Origin: Turritopsis dohrnii
Taxonomy: Eukaryota > Cnidaria > Hydrozoa > Anthoathecata > Oceaniidae
Assembly (NCBI GenBank): GCA_027922465.2
Contig: BQMF02000172.1
Coordinates: forward strand, 434,001-498,000
DNA length: 64,000 bases
Reading direction: 5' to 3'
Shown: piece by piece, positions 35,690 through 50,000 of the stretch
Position numbering within the stretch: position 1 is the first letter of the stretch
Layout of the letters: each line of letters opens with the position of its first letter
Made by a program: the position numbers and the translations under genes
The notes under the pieces: generated by a model
The model's input: the letters and a program-made list of their open reading frames with translations, nothing else
What the model was told of the DNA's origin: nothing
Databases searched by the model: none

Positions 35690-38600
35690 ATGATGGAATT
35701 GTTAAACTTTGTTTTCATTGCTTTGATGACATTGGAATGTAAGTCAGATTTTTATTAAAATTAATTCATTTTATTATCATCATATTCACATTTGTTATTT
35801 GTTATCCCTCACCCGCTTTGTTATCCCTCATCCGATTTGAAGCCCTATTTCACCGATTTGTAATCCCAGCTCCTGATTTTTTTATCAAAAGTTGTCCAGA
35901 TTTGTAATCCATAAAAACTCGCCATGCCTGTTTGTAACCTACTAAATTTGTTTCAGAAAAACCGCCTATAGTATAACGTAACACAAGACAATAACTTTTT
36001 TATTTTTATTGATGACTTCGACAATAATGACAATTTTTGGTACTGCATAACAATTCCTAATTTATATCGAATTGCTTTTTTGTGGATTTTAATAAAACTG
36101 TGCACTGCAAACTACTATTATATAGTGTACTGGGTACAAGGTACTTCATGTAAAAAATAAAAACAAAACTACTTTGAATGGATATTGACTTTCTCACAGT
36201 AGCATACAAATAATCGCTGTGGATACTTCGCATACATTACGTCAGCAACATGATGAAAAGGCACACGTGTCGAATGTATGTACAAAACAACAAACGTTGC
36301 TTGTCCAAAGTGATGCGAACTTTCCTTAATAACAAGTCTTAATTTGACGTATTGCGCCTTAGAAAGAGAGTTAAGTTGAAAGAAACACGTGCAATTACTA
36401 AACAAGAATTGCGACTGAAAAGAAAATTCGTGACAGTGTACTCCTCTACAAAGTTTGGCTATGTCTGTGTCCGCCTCTGATACATTGGGTCTGTTTTATT
36501 TTCCGAGCTCTAAAAAGAATCAACAAATTTTATATAGGTCTTTGTGTTGGCATACCTATCGCTTAAGATGAGGCATAGATGAGGAGAGTTCGCCAAACGC
36601 GTCCGCGGAAATTTCGGATAAAGCTTAACTTTGCTGCCACTAAATATTTCACCAACCAATCAAATCGCACTATTTGTAAAAACAATGGTTCCATAGTTGA
36701 AAATCAGCTTTCTAATAATCAATAATTTTCCAATTAACAACACCATTCCTGTATTAAGAAATAACAAAATTTCGTTGTCATCAAGGAATACAAAAAACTT
36801 AGCAGAGGATTTTGCTTAAAAAACTTTAGGTCATTAAATATTGGGGCAAACAGGATTACAAAGCGAAGCAACTTTCGGGATAACAAACTGGGTAAGAATA
36901 ATTATAAATTGGGCCTTATGGATTACAAATATTTGATAGATATTCGTTTCGTGATATTTTTTGCATAAGTCTAAAATTCAATGGCGATGATCAAGCGATG
37001 AAAACCAAATTATCGAACGTTTTGTTTTAGTGTTTTTTTGCAAAATTCTGTATGTATCAAAGGAAGGTAAAGATGACAGCCAGTGTGGAGATGCCAACTC
37101 TATGTGTCAAAGCTTGAATTATGTTATGAAATGGATGGTTGCAGACAATGATACGGTATTACTTGATGGCGGCAATAAAAGTAATTCTGTGTATACTTTA
37201 CATCGTTCTATCAATACAAGCCTTATGCTCAAGAAACTCCACCGCAGTGCATGGAAACCCATCATAGTTCAGAGTGAAATGAACGATATAGGAGAGGCTT
37301 TCCAATGTGGTAACAACGACAAGTACATGCTACATATTGAATCGATCATTTTTGAAAACATCAACATCTTAAAATGCAACAGCACAAGGAGTTCTGATAC
37401 ATCCGTATCAATAAAGGATTGCGTCGCAAACCACACGACTACATACCCTTCCAGTTTGATATATTTCAAACAAGAACACGAAAATGGTACTGTAGATGTT
37501 CAATTACGAAACAATTCCTTTTCACACGACAGCACAATCCTTCACATAGACACGAAAATGAAATTCCAGTTGCTGGTAGACGATTGCATATTTCGAAAAG
37601 GTAAAACAGTTGTAACTTACAGCTCTTCGCAATGCTCTACAATTGAAACTAGCCAGGTGATTTTCAATCAAGTTGCATTTACTGAAGTCCAGTCTCGAGC
37701 TTTAACCCTGGTGGGTTGCATTGGTATAAACCGCTTGACTAACTCCAAGTTTAGCTCAAATCTCGACGCGCTGTCAGTAACGCTTGTTAAAAAATTCTAC
37801 TTATCAGATTGCATTTTTGTCGATAGTGGCACGAGTGGAAGTGAATGTTTACGTTTTGATCGTGTTGGTAAAGTAGCATTGTTTTATGCTACTTTCAAAA
37901 GTAACTCTATTCGAGCTGGGTCGCGTGGTGCCAGTTTGATAAAAGCAATAGCAACCGACATCGCTATGGAACATGTTAAAATCATCAGAACAAGGTTGGA
38001 AGTGATACCAAGTACAGTCGGTGATCTGTGCCAATCGTCCGTTCTTGATTTCAGTTCCTGCAAAGTCAATATTACAGGGTTGTATGTTATGGAAAATAGC
38101 GGTTTTGGCAAAACCTGTATTTTATCTGCTCGACAATGCATGTTTCACTTGAAGTCTGCAATTCTAAAAAATAATGAGAATTTTGGCGTTGGATTATACG
38201 CGTGGCAAAGTAGAACAGAGTTACGGTTGTTGACCATGGCAAAAAACACTTTCCACAGGAATCTGGTTAACCTACAAAGCTGCTTCCATAGCATAATCAA
38301 CTCTTCTGTTTTACAGAATAACACAGCTGCTACAGGATTAATTGTCGATAGCACTGGATTATTCATATCGTTCTTGGGGATTGAAAACCTAAAACTATAC
38401 CGAAATGCATTCACACGAGGATCTGGTATACGGTTTTTCAATCACGCTCAAATTAATTTCGTTTCGTCGGTTATTTTAGAAAACCAACATGTCGGAAGCT
38501 GCATAACGTTCGGTCATGTCAGGCTGGCATATCTCACCTTCCTTGATGTTAGTCATAACCGTATCGGTTCAAGTATCATTGATTCTCATAGTTCCAAGTG

Positions 38601-40989
38601 TTTGATACGAAATACAACATTTACTTCAAATAACGTTACTTCCAAATCCGGGATCAAGGCTGTTCACAGTAGCACTCAAATGACGTCGACGAATTTCATC
38701 AGTAACGTCATCAGCCGACACGGATTGTACGCCAAAACCTCCCAAATATCTATTTTCAAGTGTCTGTTAACTAAGAATTTAATGAGAAATGGATTATACG
38801 CAGTCAACACCCACTTCGATTTACATCAGACGAATTTTACTGGGAACCACGCGTGGCCGTATGAACTTGCTAGCTTGCTGTATTTTGACAATTCCGAAAA
38901 TGAACTGTCAGGAAGTGGCGTCAATATAAGTGACGTCAACATAATTGTGCCGAACAACACGTCGCCGGGTTCAGGCACAGTCATCTCTTTCAATGCCTTG
39001 ACGAAATTCTATATAAAGAACTTGGATATTGTCGTGGAATCGTCAACAGAAATAAATTCGTTGATCTTTTTGAGTATTTACAAAGTCAGAAACGAAGCGG
39101 TAGTAGATTTTCAAAAGTACCATTCATTTCTCAATTTGAAGTACACCTGTCCACCCAATCAGAATCCTTACAGCTTGAAGAGTGATTATGAAGAGACACG
39201 GTTGCAATTTTCATGTAGGAAGTGTGACAACGGAAAATACGCATTAAAAGGAGGGACTGATGTTATTGCTGTCAAAATGGAAAATCAATTCAATATGAAT
39301 CAAACAACAGCAAAAGTGTCATGCAGGAATTGTCCCGCAGGAGGCAACTGTGATGGTAACATCAAGAGCAATGATAATTTTTGGGGATTTAAAAACTTTA
39401 ATGGAACGCTCAAGTTTCTCCCATGTCCCGTTAGCTACTGTTGCTCGAAGGAAGAAAACACGTGTAAAAGTTATGATACATGTGGTGCCTTACGTGAGGG
39501 AAAACTTTGCGGAAAATGCATTGATGGCTATTACGTCAACTATTTCGGATTTCAATGCTTACCAAACGAAAATTGCAGTCTCCGGTTCTGGTTTTGGACG
39601 ATCTTTCTAACGTCCGCGTTGATATATACGTTGATTTTGACATCTCTCGATCTCATCATTTTTTATTTCAAGAAGCTTAAGAACGTGCGGAAATACATTA
39701 CAAATTCTCCACCGGGAGATGAAGCGTTGCCCACACTTTTGTACAAAAGATCTTCAAACGGTTCCATAAGAACGGAGGATTTTCGTATAAACGATGTTGA
39801 CAAAGAGGAAGAAACGAATGGCGATCAAGTATTCGTTGATGACAACGACACTACAACCGAAGAAGACAGCAACGGACGTTTAAGCGGAATTTTTAGTGTT
39901 TTGGTCTCTTTCTACCAGATTAAAGGCTTGCTTACAGTTACCTTAAGCAATGAATATTCCAAAGAGTCCTACCTCGACAAATTTTTGATTCATTTATTCA
40001 ACATGGAGATAATGCAGTTGCCAGCAACTTTTTGTCCCATGAAAAACTTGAATAACGTAATGAAGTGGTTCATCAAAGACGTGATGTTCATGTTCGTCAT
40101 GTTAGCGACAGTGTCGGCGACGTTAAGCGTCATTGTGTGCTTGCGATCATTAAAGCTCGTAAAGGCGAGCGGTCTGTTTACACGGCTGCGTGTCACGTTT
40201 TTACGCATCATTTTGTTAGGGTACAAAAACATGGCGGCGTTTTCCTTGATGTTGGTGAATTGTCATAACGTGAATAATGCTTATGTATTGTACATGAATG
40301 GAGAGATGACTTGTTTTACCTGGTGGCAAAAAGTCAATTTAGCCTTTATCGTCTTTTGGATTGTGCCATTTTGTCCGGGACTGTACATCTCCATAGTAAT
40401 GTTCAAAAAGAAGGCAATATCTACAAACCAATTTTTCTGTTGCGCTTCCATGCCAATACTCGCATTTTGTGTTTATGCTCTGAAACAAAAACGAAACCAA
40501 GAACTGATTGGTACCGAGTCATTAGCAAGAAAGCAAATACTTTCTATATTTGAGGATCCGTTTCGAGAGCACAAAGTACATCAAGAATGGTTTGTTTTGT
40601 GGGACCCATGGCGATTATTTCAACGTCTCATCTTAGCTGCATTTGCCACATTCTTCATCAACCCTCTCACACGACTATGTTTGATCACACCATTCATGCT
40701 GCTTCTTCTCGTCATGCATTTACGAGTAAAACCATATAAGGATAAACTCGTTAATTGGTTGGAGACAGCTTCATTTTTATCCTTGTGCTTTCTTGTCAAC
40801 ACAAATCTGTTTCGGGCATTTCTCTACATATACGGCTTACCGAACGATGCCACCCTTTCCGTACTTCTTGCCACTTTCGGATACATGGAAACAGTGGCGA
40901 CGCCGGCAGTATTTCTCGTCATTTTCGGTGTTTACATCGCCATGAAGGAAAAGTTTGTAAAGGCCGAAGAATCCAAAAAAGAAGATTAA
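35690..40989 (+). CDS. beta-helix, Cys-rich, multi-pass membrane protein of unnamed family
   Basis: A small exon (35690-35738, two ATGs, hydrophobic residues) has a GTAAGT donor and joins in phase to a huge exon 37031-40989; together about 1335 residues. The large frame has no ATG at its start but a good acceptor (TTGTTTTAG), which supports the two-exon model. Layout: signal peptide; about 650 residues of Asn-rich short beta-strand repeats, as in right-handed parallel beta-helices (YVSKEGKDDSQCGD at the start is typical); a Cys-rich juxtamembrane region (about 705-860: CRKC, CRNCPAGGNC, CGKCIDGYYV); then about eight to ten hydrophobic helices with a long acidic cytoplasmic loop after the first. 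It resembles large uncharacterised surface-protein families of invertebrates. Receptor or adhesion function is inference; no enzyme motif was seen. Confidence 0.75.
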
Positions 40990-42520
40990 CCCGACAGTTT
41001 CTGTTAAAGGTTGGTATCAAACCAAAACGGAATTTATTTTTACGTGTATGTTATATGCACTTTTTACAAGCAATGCACGTTTTTGTAAGAAATTTAACGC
41101 TGAACGAAATTTGAAATCTTTTGAAACAACAAATCTGAAGTTCTCACTTGAATGACAACATTAGAGAACTTTAAAATGATGGAAAATAAATTCATGTCGA
41201 AGAAATCTTAAACCTAAGTGACAAAAGAACAACAGAGTTTTGGGAGTCGAATTCGAGAGACCTTTTACACTTCCTTCTATATACTATTTTTGTTTGTTAT
41301 TTGTTATCTTTTTTTACTTTTTTATTTATTATCACTCTTTTTCGAAGAAGACGCTATTTTCTTTCTGTTTTGGCTTACATTTTTCACTATTGCCAGTTAG
41401 TTTTATAATGCTGATACCATTTTGCACCATTGATTTTTTTTATTGATTGAAAAACAAAAGGATTTTTTATGTAACTCCTCTTCATTCAAATATCAAACAT
41501 CCCAATACTACAACCATTGCAGCTACAAATTTCCTAGAACAGAATTTCATAAAATTTTCCATGACTTATTTGCATATAAGACTTTCAACATTTGCATAAG
41601 ACTTTTAACATTTTCATAAGACCTTCAATGGGCTGCTAGATGACGTAATGGACCAGGCTACCTCGTTTATCCAGATAGCCCAGTCTACGCACGTGTGTGT
41701 TGATATATTTTTTTAAATATGGCGAATAAGCAGGAGTACTGTAAACTAAGGCTTGAAGCCCATCAATAAACATAACATTGAAATTACGTAGGGTCAGTAT
41801 AAAATTTCGTTTAATTTCTCTAAAATCATCTAGTGAAGTAACAACCTATCATCAAAATGAATCCCCTGCAGCTCACAATGAAAGCTCGAAACTTTGCTTC
41901 TCTGCTAAGTTTCCCATTAATTGCTCATCGTCAGTTTACTTAAAGCTTTCAAATTTGGTGATTGCTTGATTCAGCTCTGGCAAAAAAGCGAAGCCGACGT
42001 TTTTCTTCTTTCTACTTCATAAATCAGCTAAATTCCTTTTACGCGGGAGAGCGAGACAAAACAATCACATGGATAGACTTTGGTCCATCCACGCGATCCA
42101 TGTATCTTTTTAGTGTTATTCTTAAAAGTTAAATAAAATACTTGAAAAAGTTATAAACAGAGCTGATTGTTTCTATTATAATCAATAAAGTATCATATAT
42201 ATATTTTTTTAGTTCTATATTTTCAAAGAAAGTGCATTTCCAAAGAAAGTATTAAATCACAGGTGACAAAGCCTAAATTTTCTTGACAAAGTATTAATGT
42301 CACGTTTGGTGCGCCATAGGAAAAGGAAAACGAGTATTTCCTTTTATATAGAAATCATAAAAAATAATAATTCCATATAAAAAAAAATTCAATATGGTAC
42401 ATTGTATACTCAAAACAAACCTTGAGTGTTTTCAAAAAGGAAGTTTCGTCCCCATATCCTTACATCCCCCATTTGTTTTAAGATAACCTCCCAACACTCG
42501 TCATATGAAGGAAAGGAATA
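40990..42520. other. intergenic, no gene recognised
   Basis: AT-rich; contains the 3' flank of the beta-helix gene, a short tandem repeat (41568-41630) and the 3' flank of sorbitol dehydrogenase copy A. No exon evident. Confidence 0.4.
41568..41630. repeat. three imperfect 20-22 bp tandem units
   Basis: Three successive versions of CATTTGCATAAGACTTTCAA stand head to tail with a few changes each. Confidence 0.7.
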
Positions 42521-44840
42521 TCATGACTTGTTACACGAGATCATCACTTTAATAGCGCGACTTTCTCCAATCCCAGACGTTTTGAAAGCATCATGAGCTT
42601 GTTCCAGTGCGAAGCGATGAGTGATAAGCGGTTTCACGTCCACTTTGCCTGATGAAATCAGCTCCAAAGCACATGGGTAACTAAAAATAGAAAACTCGTT
42701 TCCACTGCTGACAAAACAGTGCAGCTTTCGAAGCAAACGAAATACTTACCAGTTTGCGTAACGAAAATTTCCTCTCACATCAACCTCTCGAAATAACGCA
42801 TCAATAATTGGTAAGGTTACATTTGATTTTCCCAACCCAACAAGAACCAACACACCACCTGATTTAGTAGCCTTCAAAACAAAAATTAGCCTATGCAATT
42901 GGATTATACATTACCACTTTTACGGGCGAGAGAAACTCACGTATATCCCAGTCTGGATGCTAGACTCTGCTCCAGTGCATTCGATTGTACGATCAGCTTG
43001 TCCAAACGACTCTCGAATAGTGTCAGCAACTTCCTTTCCAATCCTCGATTTCACTTTAAATGTTTTCGTAGCTCCTAATGTTTTTGCCATTTCCAAACGA
43101 TAATCTTCCAAATCTAAAGAATTAAAATCCTAAAAGTGACACTTTCTTAAGATACAGTCACTCGTCAATATTCCTGTTAAACAAAAGAATGACAAAGTCG
43201 CTAATCATTTACATCACACAGATACACCAATAACGTCATTCGAGTAAAATACTAAATGACACAATACAAAGGCAACAGACATCATAAAAGTTTTACCTGT
43301 AATAGCAATTTCACTAGCGCCAGCTGCTTTAGCAACCATCAAAGTCACCAAACCAATCGGACCTATAAAAGGGTAGCACGCCTTCTTTTTCGCGTTTCAT
43401 TAAAGATTGCTTACCAGAAATTCATGGCTCTGTTATGAGGAAAAATTATTGAACATCTTCTCCACTATGTTTAAGACAAAAACTCCCTTCTTAATTTAAA
43501 CACGAGTACAATCCCTGTAAATATGATCATAAAAGAGAAATCCAAACACACCTGCTCCTAGTATCAACACTTTCTCACCCATTGCCACACCAGCCCTCCT
43601 ACATGCATGTACTCCTACTGAAAGTGGTTCTAACATTGCTCCTTCTTCACAAGAAACATGGTCAGGAAGCCTAGACATATATAAGCAAATTGAACTAGTC
43701 ACAAAAGTGTGAAAAAAAATGTGAAGTAGTCATAGGTATGGTATTATCATACTTGTAGCAAAAATCAGCATCGTGTACATAAAACCGACACAATGAACCA
43801 TCGTCGGGTGGGCATGAACAAAAGAATATATCAGGACACAAGTTGTACTTTCCAGACTTACAGAACTCACACCTGCGACAAGGCACTCCAGGCTCTATTG
43901 CAACTCGATCACCTATAAAATATCGAAAACAAAATTACACTGAACCCTTCTAAAAAAAGAGTTTGTAAGAGCTGCTATGAAACCACACCATACTTTCCAT
44001 TGAATAAAACTTTCAAATTAACTCAAATCAAAATCACAATGTTGCAAGTTGTTTAATGTTTGAACAGGGTCACAAATGGGAACAGTTCTAACAATAGGAA
44101 CATTCAGATATGTTTGTTTTACCTTTTTTAAGATTTTTGACACCTTCTCCAATGTCAGCAATGATTCCACTTGCCTCATGTCCAAGTATCATAGGGCTTT
44201 TCAAAATAAAATCGCCACAACGACCACTTTTTAGAAAATGAACATCAGATCCACAAATTCCAACGCTTCGCATTGCAATCAAAACCTCTATTAGGTAGAT
44301 AATTTTTTTAACCACCTCCTCCAGTTCAGTAAATTACAGACAGAACAAGTAGGGTTTAGTTAAAGATAAACTTACGGTTTTTGCCCACTTTAGGTACTGG
44401 CCGTTGCTCCTACAACACCAAATAAAGCAATAAATAGAATTCAAAAAATCATATACGAAAACTCAAAAGACGTATAAAAAAAAGGCTGCATAAAATTATT
44501 CAAGTTTTGATTGCATTGTGTTTTCATCGTTTAGGTCTTGGATAAGAAGATATCCTATGATATTCATGACAGTATACAGCTAATAATTAAATTTTTACAT
44601 TTACATAGATAGTATGTTTGTAGAGCAAGGATACACTTCACATCCAAGCCGGCACATTTGTTAAAAAAAACCTATCTGAAGGAGTGCATTTCTATAGAAA
44701 TATACACATAATTTCAATAAAAATGCTTTTCGTCGCAGTGACTTTTTGACGATTTTGCCCACTGGGATAGTTCAAATAACACTTACTAATCTCAAATCAC
44801 CAACATCATGTAATACCAGTGACAAATTATCTGTCGCCAT
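42521..44840 (-). CDS. SORD: sorbitol dehydrogenase, copy A
   Basis: Nine exons on the minus strand, all in phase: 44787-44840 (ATG), 44376-44409, 44123-44287, 43753-43912, 43552-43670, 43297-43362, 42941-43113, 42750-42871, 42521-42680 (TGA); 350 residues. The enzyme oxidises sorbitol and related polyols to ketoses with NAD+ in the cytosol. Catalytic-zinc ligands are in GICGSDVH and GHEASG. The Rossmann fold has ILGAGPIG, and [10 protein letters not shown] and [10 protein letters not shown] follow the animal enzyme. Residues [16 protein letters not shown] supply four Cys for a structural zinc, which the human enzyme lacks. The copy is undamaged. Copy B lies about 2.2 kb upstream in the same orientation, with the same nine exon lengths. 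Confidence 0.92.
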
Positions 44841-47036
44841 TTTGTCAATAAAAATGCTCAAATGGAAAATATTATATTCACCTACTATCATACAGATTAT
44901 GGAAACCTATCGGTCTACCCGTCTTTTATAATAAAATAACATCTTACTAGCTATAATAAAAATATGTTTTCCTTATCAAACACATATGCTGCTGTGTAAA
45001 TCTAAACTATGACCCTTTGCAATGAAAATCATGACGAAAATCTCTGAAACGTTGTCAAGATTCTTCAGGCAAGTTTGAACTATCAAGCATAAACTACAAA
45101 ACGCAATCAGCTTCGATTTCAAAAAATTCAAAATTATCCGAGCTTGCCTATTTAATCCATAATCATAAGCTTAGCGATTAATCTCAGTTTGGCGCCCTAT
45201 TTGGCATCGCAATTAGTCGTTGATTACACTGTGCGTTCGTTCTGAAATTGAAAAGTGAACACATGACGTCTTCTCAATATTACGCAACTTGCGAATTTTT
45301 CATATAATTTGATTGGTTGATTAAAAAAAACTGCACGCTCTTACATCTCACAAAGCAAAACATGCAAACTAAATCAAAACACAAATTGCTAAAAAATGTC
45401 GTCAAGACTTTTGAAAGCCTGAGATGTGAAAAAAGTGTGATTAGCATGTAATATAGCATGATGATGAGTGCAATTAACAATTAATCTGCCGCACAGAAAG
45501 AACTCAGGCAAGTTAATCGTTAATTGCACTCATCAACATGCTATTACATGTTAACTCCCATTTACTATTTCTTCCTTACTCTTTCTACAACAACTATCAA
45601 CGGAGATGTAATACGACAATCAACAGAAACAGTGCCGTGTGTCCACATAAAAATATTGGTTCGACCAGCAGGTAGGACTTTTTTCTGCTCTTTCTAAAGA
45701 TATAGTTTTCATTTTTTAGGCAAGAATATTTTGGAAGTTATCGGAGATGGTAGCATAAAAAATGAAATTTTTGAATTAAGGATCAATTAAAGTGCCAATA
45801 AATAGAAATCATTGAAGGATGAACAAGCATGTTAGTCATGATTTTATCTTGACAATTTCAATTTCTAAAAGCTGGATACACATTTAAAAAACTTATTTCG
45901 TGCCCATAGTTCAATGTTTCTGCCAACTGTTCCATGAAAACAATTATCCGCCATGCCCCCTCTAAATAAAAGAAATCGTGCCAATTACAACCAATTAAAG
46001 AAGGTTTTTATTGATGCTTAAAAATGAAATGACCGTAACAAAAACTTATGAGTTTGATATTTGCTTTATTATTTTGATTTTAAAAATAAATACATATCAT
46101 AGGAAAGGTTGTGAAAAAATCCATCAGGTGGTATAAAAGGGAAATCAAAACAACTAATTTTTAAAAAGTTACATTAAACTTGGGATTCATTTTTATGTGG
46201 GCACTCTAAAATAGTCAGCAAGAAAAGCCAGTAGTATTCATTTCCACAATTGTTTTATCAAGTTAAAAACCAAGAGGTTCCTTGTATATCAACTACAAAG
46301 CTGACTAGATAAATTTTTTATTACAATAAGGAGCTCAAATTTTTTGCGTCTTCTTCCATCTCTTGAATACATCAAGTTAGTTGCTTCCAGACAACGAATT
46401 TCTCCTTCTCTGATGAGTTTTTTTTCCATCCTAACATTTCTCCAGTTCTTCTACTAAATAACTCTCCTCGGCAGACAATTTATTCTTCTCAACTATCTTT
46501 TCCTACCGATCTTTTGAAGCAAGGTTAATGGAAATTCAACAGCATTATTGTACCATGGTCAAAGTTATTTGGTCCGTAATTTTCGCATTCAGTAGTGACA
46601 AAATTTTATCCCAATACAAATTTCGGTGTTGCAAATTTTCACATTTTGACTCACTTAATTCTTTATCGGTAACGGAATAAAACAACAATTTCGATCATCA
46701 AAATGAATTTCGCCAGGATTGCATTTCAAGAAGAGAATTGGTTGGTGGACTGAACATAGCAAATACCTCCAGCAAAACATTCAACATATTTCCAACTGCT
46801 TATACAAAGCAACATAAAACTGAATATCTGTAATAGTAGCTTTCAGTAAAGTACAATTTTGATATCAGCAAATCCTAAAGGACACGGTCCAATCTGATGC
46901 ATCGAAACCATTTTCTTCAAAGTCAAATTCATGAAGAAAGTGATGGTAAGCCAACAATCTTGTTTGGCGACTGAATGAAAAGATTACCAGCAAAGAAAGG
47001 TATGGAAATTTCTTAACAAATGCAAATGCAGGAATA
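44841..47036. other. spacer between the two sorbitol dehydrogenase genes
   Basis: Should contain the promoter of copy A. No gene seen. It carries the hairpin at 45440-45555; the rest is AT-rich without domains. Confidence 0.4.
45440..45555. repeat. long hairpin of about 115 bp
   Basis: The arm containing TGATGAGTGCAATTAAC and its inverse GTTAATTGCACTCATCA are almost perfect over some 40 bases and are separated by a loop of about 30. Probably a tiny MITE. Confidence 0.75.
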
Positions 47037-50000
47037 TCATGATTTGTTACACGAGATCATCACTTTAATAGCACGACTTTCTCCAATCCCCGACGTTTTG
47101 AAAGCATCATGAGCTTGTTCCAGTGCGAAGCGATGAGTGATAAGCGGTTTCACGTCCACTTTGCCTGATGAAATCAGCTCCAAAGCACATGGGTAACTAA
47201 AAACAGAAAACTCATTTTATCGCTGTTACTGTGAAAACTGTGTACAGCTTTTGAGACTAACAAGATGCTCACCAGTTTGCATAGCGAAAAATTCCTCTTA
47301 CATCTACCTCGCGAACTAATGCATGAACAATCGGTAACGTTATTTCCGATTTTCCCATCCCAACAATAACCAAGACACCACCTGATTTAGTAGCCTTCAA
47401 GAGAAAAAAGTAATTGATGTTGACAGGCTGCATATTAAGGTTATACTTGATTGTATACACCTTGAAAAAACTCACGTATATCCCAGTCTGGATGCTAGAC
47501 TCTGCTCCAGTGCATTCGATTGTACGATCAGCTTGTCCAAACGACTCTCGAATAGTATCAGCAACTTCTTTTCCAATCCTCGATGTCACTTTAAATGTTT
47601 TCGTAGCTCCTAATGTTTTTGCCATTTCCAAACGATAATCTTCCAAATCTAAAAAAATTACAATGATAAAGACATGGGCTACGGCTTGTAGTTCTAAGTG
47701 AGGGGACCAAAAATTGCAGGCTTCTTCCTCAAACATTGTCCCCCACCATGGTTGGATGAAGGAGAATGGGTTCTAGAAGCTCTTAAAACGACTCTTAGGC
47801 TTTCAAAAAACGCATTTTATATGTTGATAAAGCACACTAATGTAGCTAATGATATTAGATCACTACTATAAAAAGTCACTAAAGATCTTTTTCAGTGAAA
47901 GTTCAGAACTCAATCCAACACTTCTCTTGAACATTCAAAAAACCTTTCGGCTACTTATATCAATGGTATGTTATCTACTATATCAGTGTGAGCATTTAAA
48001 ATTGACAACGAACTAAATCTTTTTTTGACCGATCCAAGTTTTGATTCTTCGTTTCAAAAAGATTGTTCGGACGTAGCTGATGAGGCACCACTCGTCAGTA
48101 CGATAAGAATTATGGTCCGCACGTTCTTCATCAATTGTCATTTTTCGTATTACATTTTTGAAGCACCTCGTATAATTCGTGAAAATCAACTGAAGTATCA
48201 TATTTTTAGATGGCTTTTAACAGCAATTCTTCTACGTTGCTAAATTTCTTTCTTGAAATAATCATGAACTGTTTCTGGATGGTATGCATTACTGGCTGGT
48301 CCTACATAGCTGGTCACGCATTGGAGGATGGCATTAATTTTGCCGTTTTCTCTTTCGTAGAAAGACTGGTGTTCAGATTAGCTGGTTTGAGTTGGATGCA
48401 GTCTTGCCTCCAAAAATGAATCAAACTCTTCATCTTTTCTTATGCTTTGTAAAGTATTTAAAACCAGATCAGCACATTTTATGCCCTTGATTGCTGGCAT
48501 TCTTTCTAACTGTAGTGATCTGGACAGATTATCTGTCATGGAATACAATCTATAAGGTAAGTTGAGCTCGAATAAAAAGTAAAACGACTTCGTTTGACTT
48601 TTTCACCCAATAATTAGTCAGCGGCTTTAGCGCGCTGAGTATTAAAATCGTCGTCGTTGTTTTTTTTTTTTGCGGACAGTTTGAACCGTCTCCATAATAT
48701 AAGTCCCCCCCCCCCCTAATAATCGGAAAAGGTGTTTATGATACAAAGCACTTACCACTGATCACCTCTACAAAAAGTTAACGTTATCTCCATAAGATTG
48801 CAAATGTATTTCTTTATGCAGCGTGCTCCATGCAACAGCGCTGTCCTATCGTATCGAAGGAAGAAACTCTGTAGTAAGTTTAGTATATATTGAACTTGTA
48901 TTGAGCTTGAGCTTATATTGATGTAGCAAACATACCAACCGATATTAATGAAAATGATTCCTTTGATTTTAGTAATATTATTGATTATTTGTTGAGAGAT
49001 ATTGAAGACCCTATTTCGGTTTGCCTTAAAACTGATCAGGAAAGTGAAATTGACTTTGAAATTGGAGATGAATTAGAGACAACTGAAGATCCCCTTAATG
49101 TTTACAGACTTAGTGCTGATGAGACTACCTTCATGTCATTTATTCCAACTGATGATGAAATTGACAAGGAAATCCTGAACTTAGCTCCAGGTGAAGGGTC
49201 AACACCTTTATCTATTCTTAGTGATGAAAATTGTGAGGAACTTGCTCACCCACATTTATTTCCCACTGGTAAATTTGGATTTAATATCAAACGAGATGTC
49301 ATTTTAAGCCCATCAAAGTATTTCAATCAAAGATTGTTGAATTACACACAAAAGTTTGCCTCTGATCCAGACTACTTATTTTTCGCTAATTCTGTTTTAC
49401 AGTAATTGAATTTACATCGTTTTTCTCAGAGACAGTCACTGTTAATTTCTGATGTATTTGAATCTTCGGCACTTCAGTCAAAGAACCACTTTTCAATTCT
49501 TCTATAACAGCACTGGAACTCTTCAAAAGGCTGTCCTGTTGAAACGAAATGTTGTCAATATATCTTTCGACGACGAAAACAGCAAGTTCATTTTCTCTGG
49601 AGATGCGCCATCTTGCAAATGGTAACACTCAAAACTTTTAACGTGTTGTGTGAAAAGCAATAAGTGATCTAATCTTTCCTGGATTTTTTCTAACAACACC
49701 CGCATCTCTCGATTACTATAAGCAAGATCTTTGATTTCACTGGATCTAGCTGTGGTTATGTCTCTTAAGGGCAGTCTGAATAATGTACCGTTGAAAATTT
49801 CAACATCATCCGAACTAAAGTCTACCTTATTCGGAGAAATTTTGACGCGGATTTAATTTGGCGCAGCCAGAAAAAAATTAAATTTAGCGCGGATTTAATT
49901 TGGCGCAGCCAGAATGTTTCAAAAATTTCATAGTCGTTTAACGAATCAATCAGAACTAATTACAGTACCATACATTCAAAGAAGGTGAGACGGTAAAGCA

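Noticed and set aside
37030..37032. GTG as start codon of the beta-helix gene
   Set aside because: It is in a splice acceptor context and an upstream signal-peptide exon joins in phase.
49528..49705. Sacsin-like segment as an exon of sorbitol dehydrogenase B
   Set aside because: All nine exons of copy A have equal counterparts in copy B, so nothing in the 3.8 kb intron is needed.
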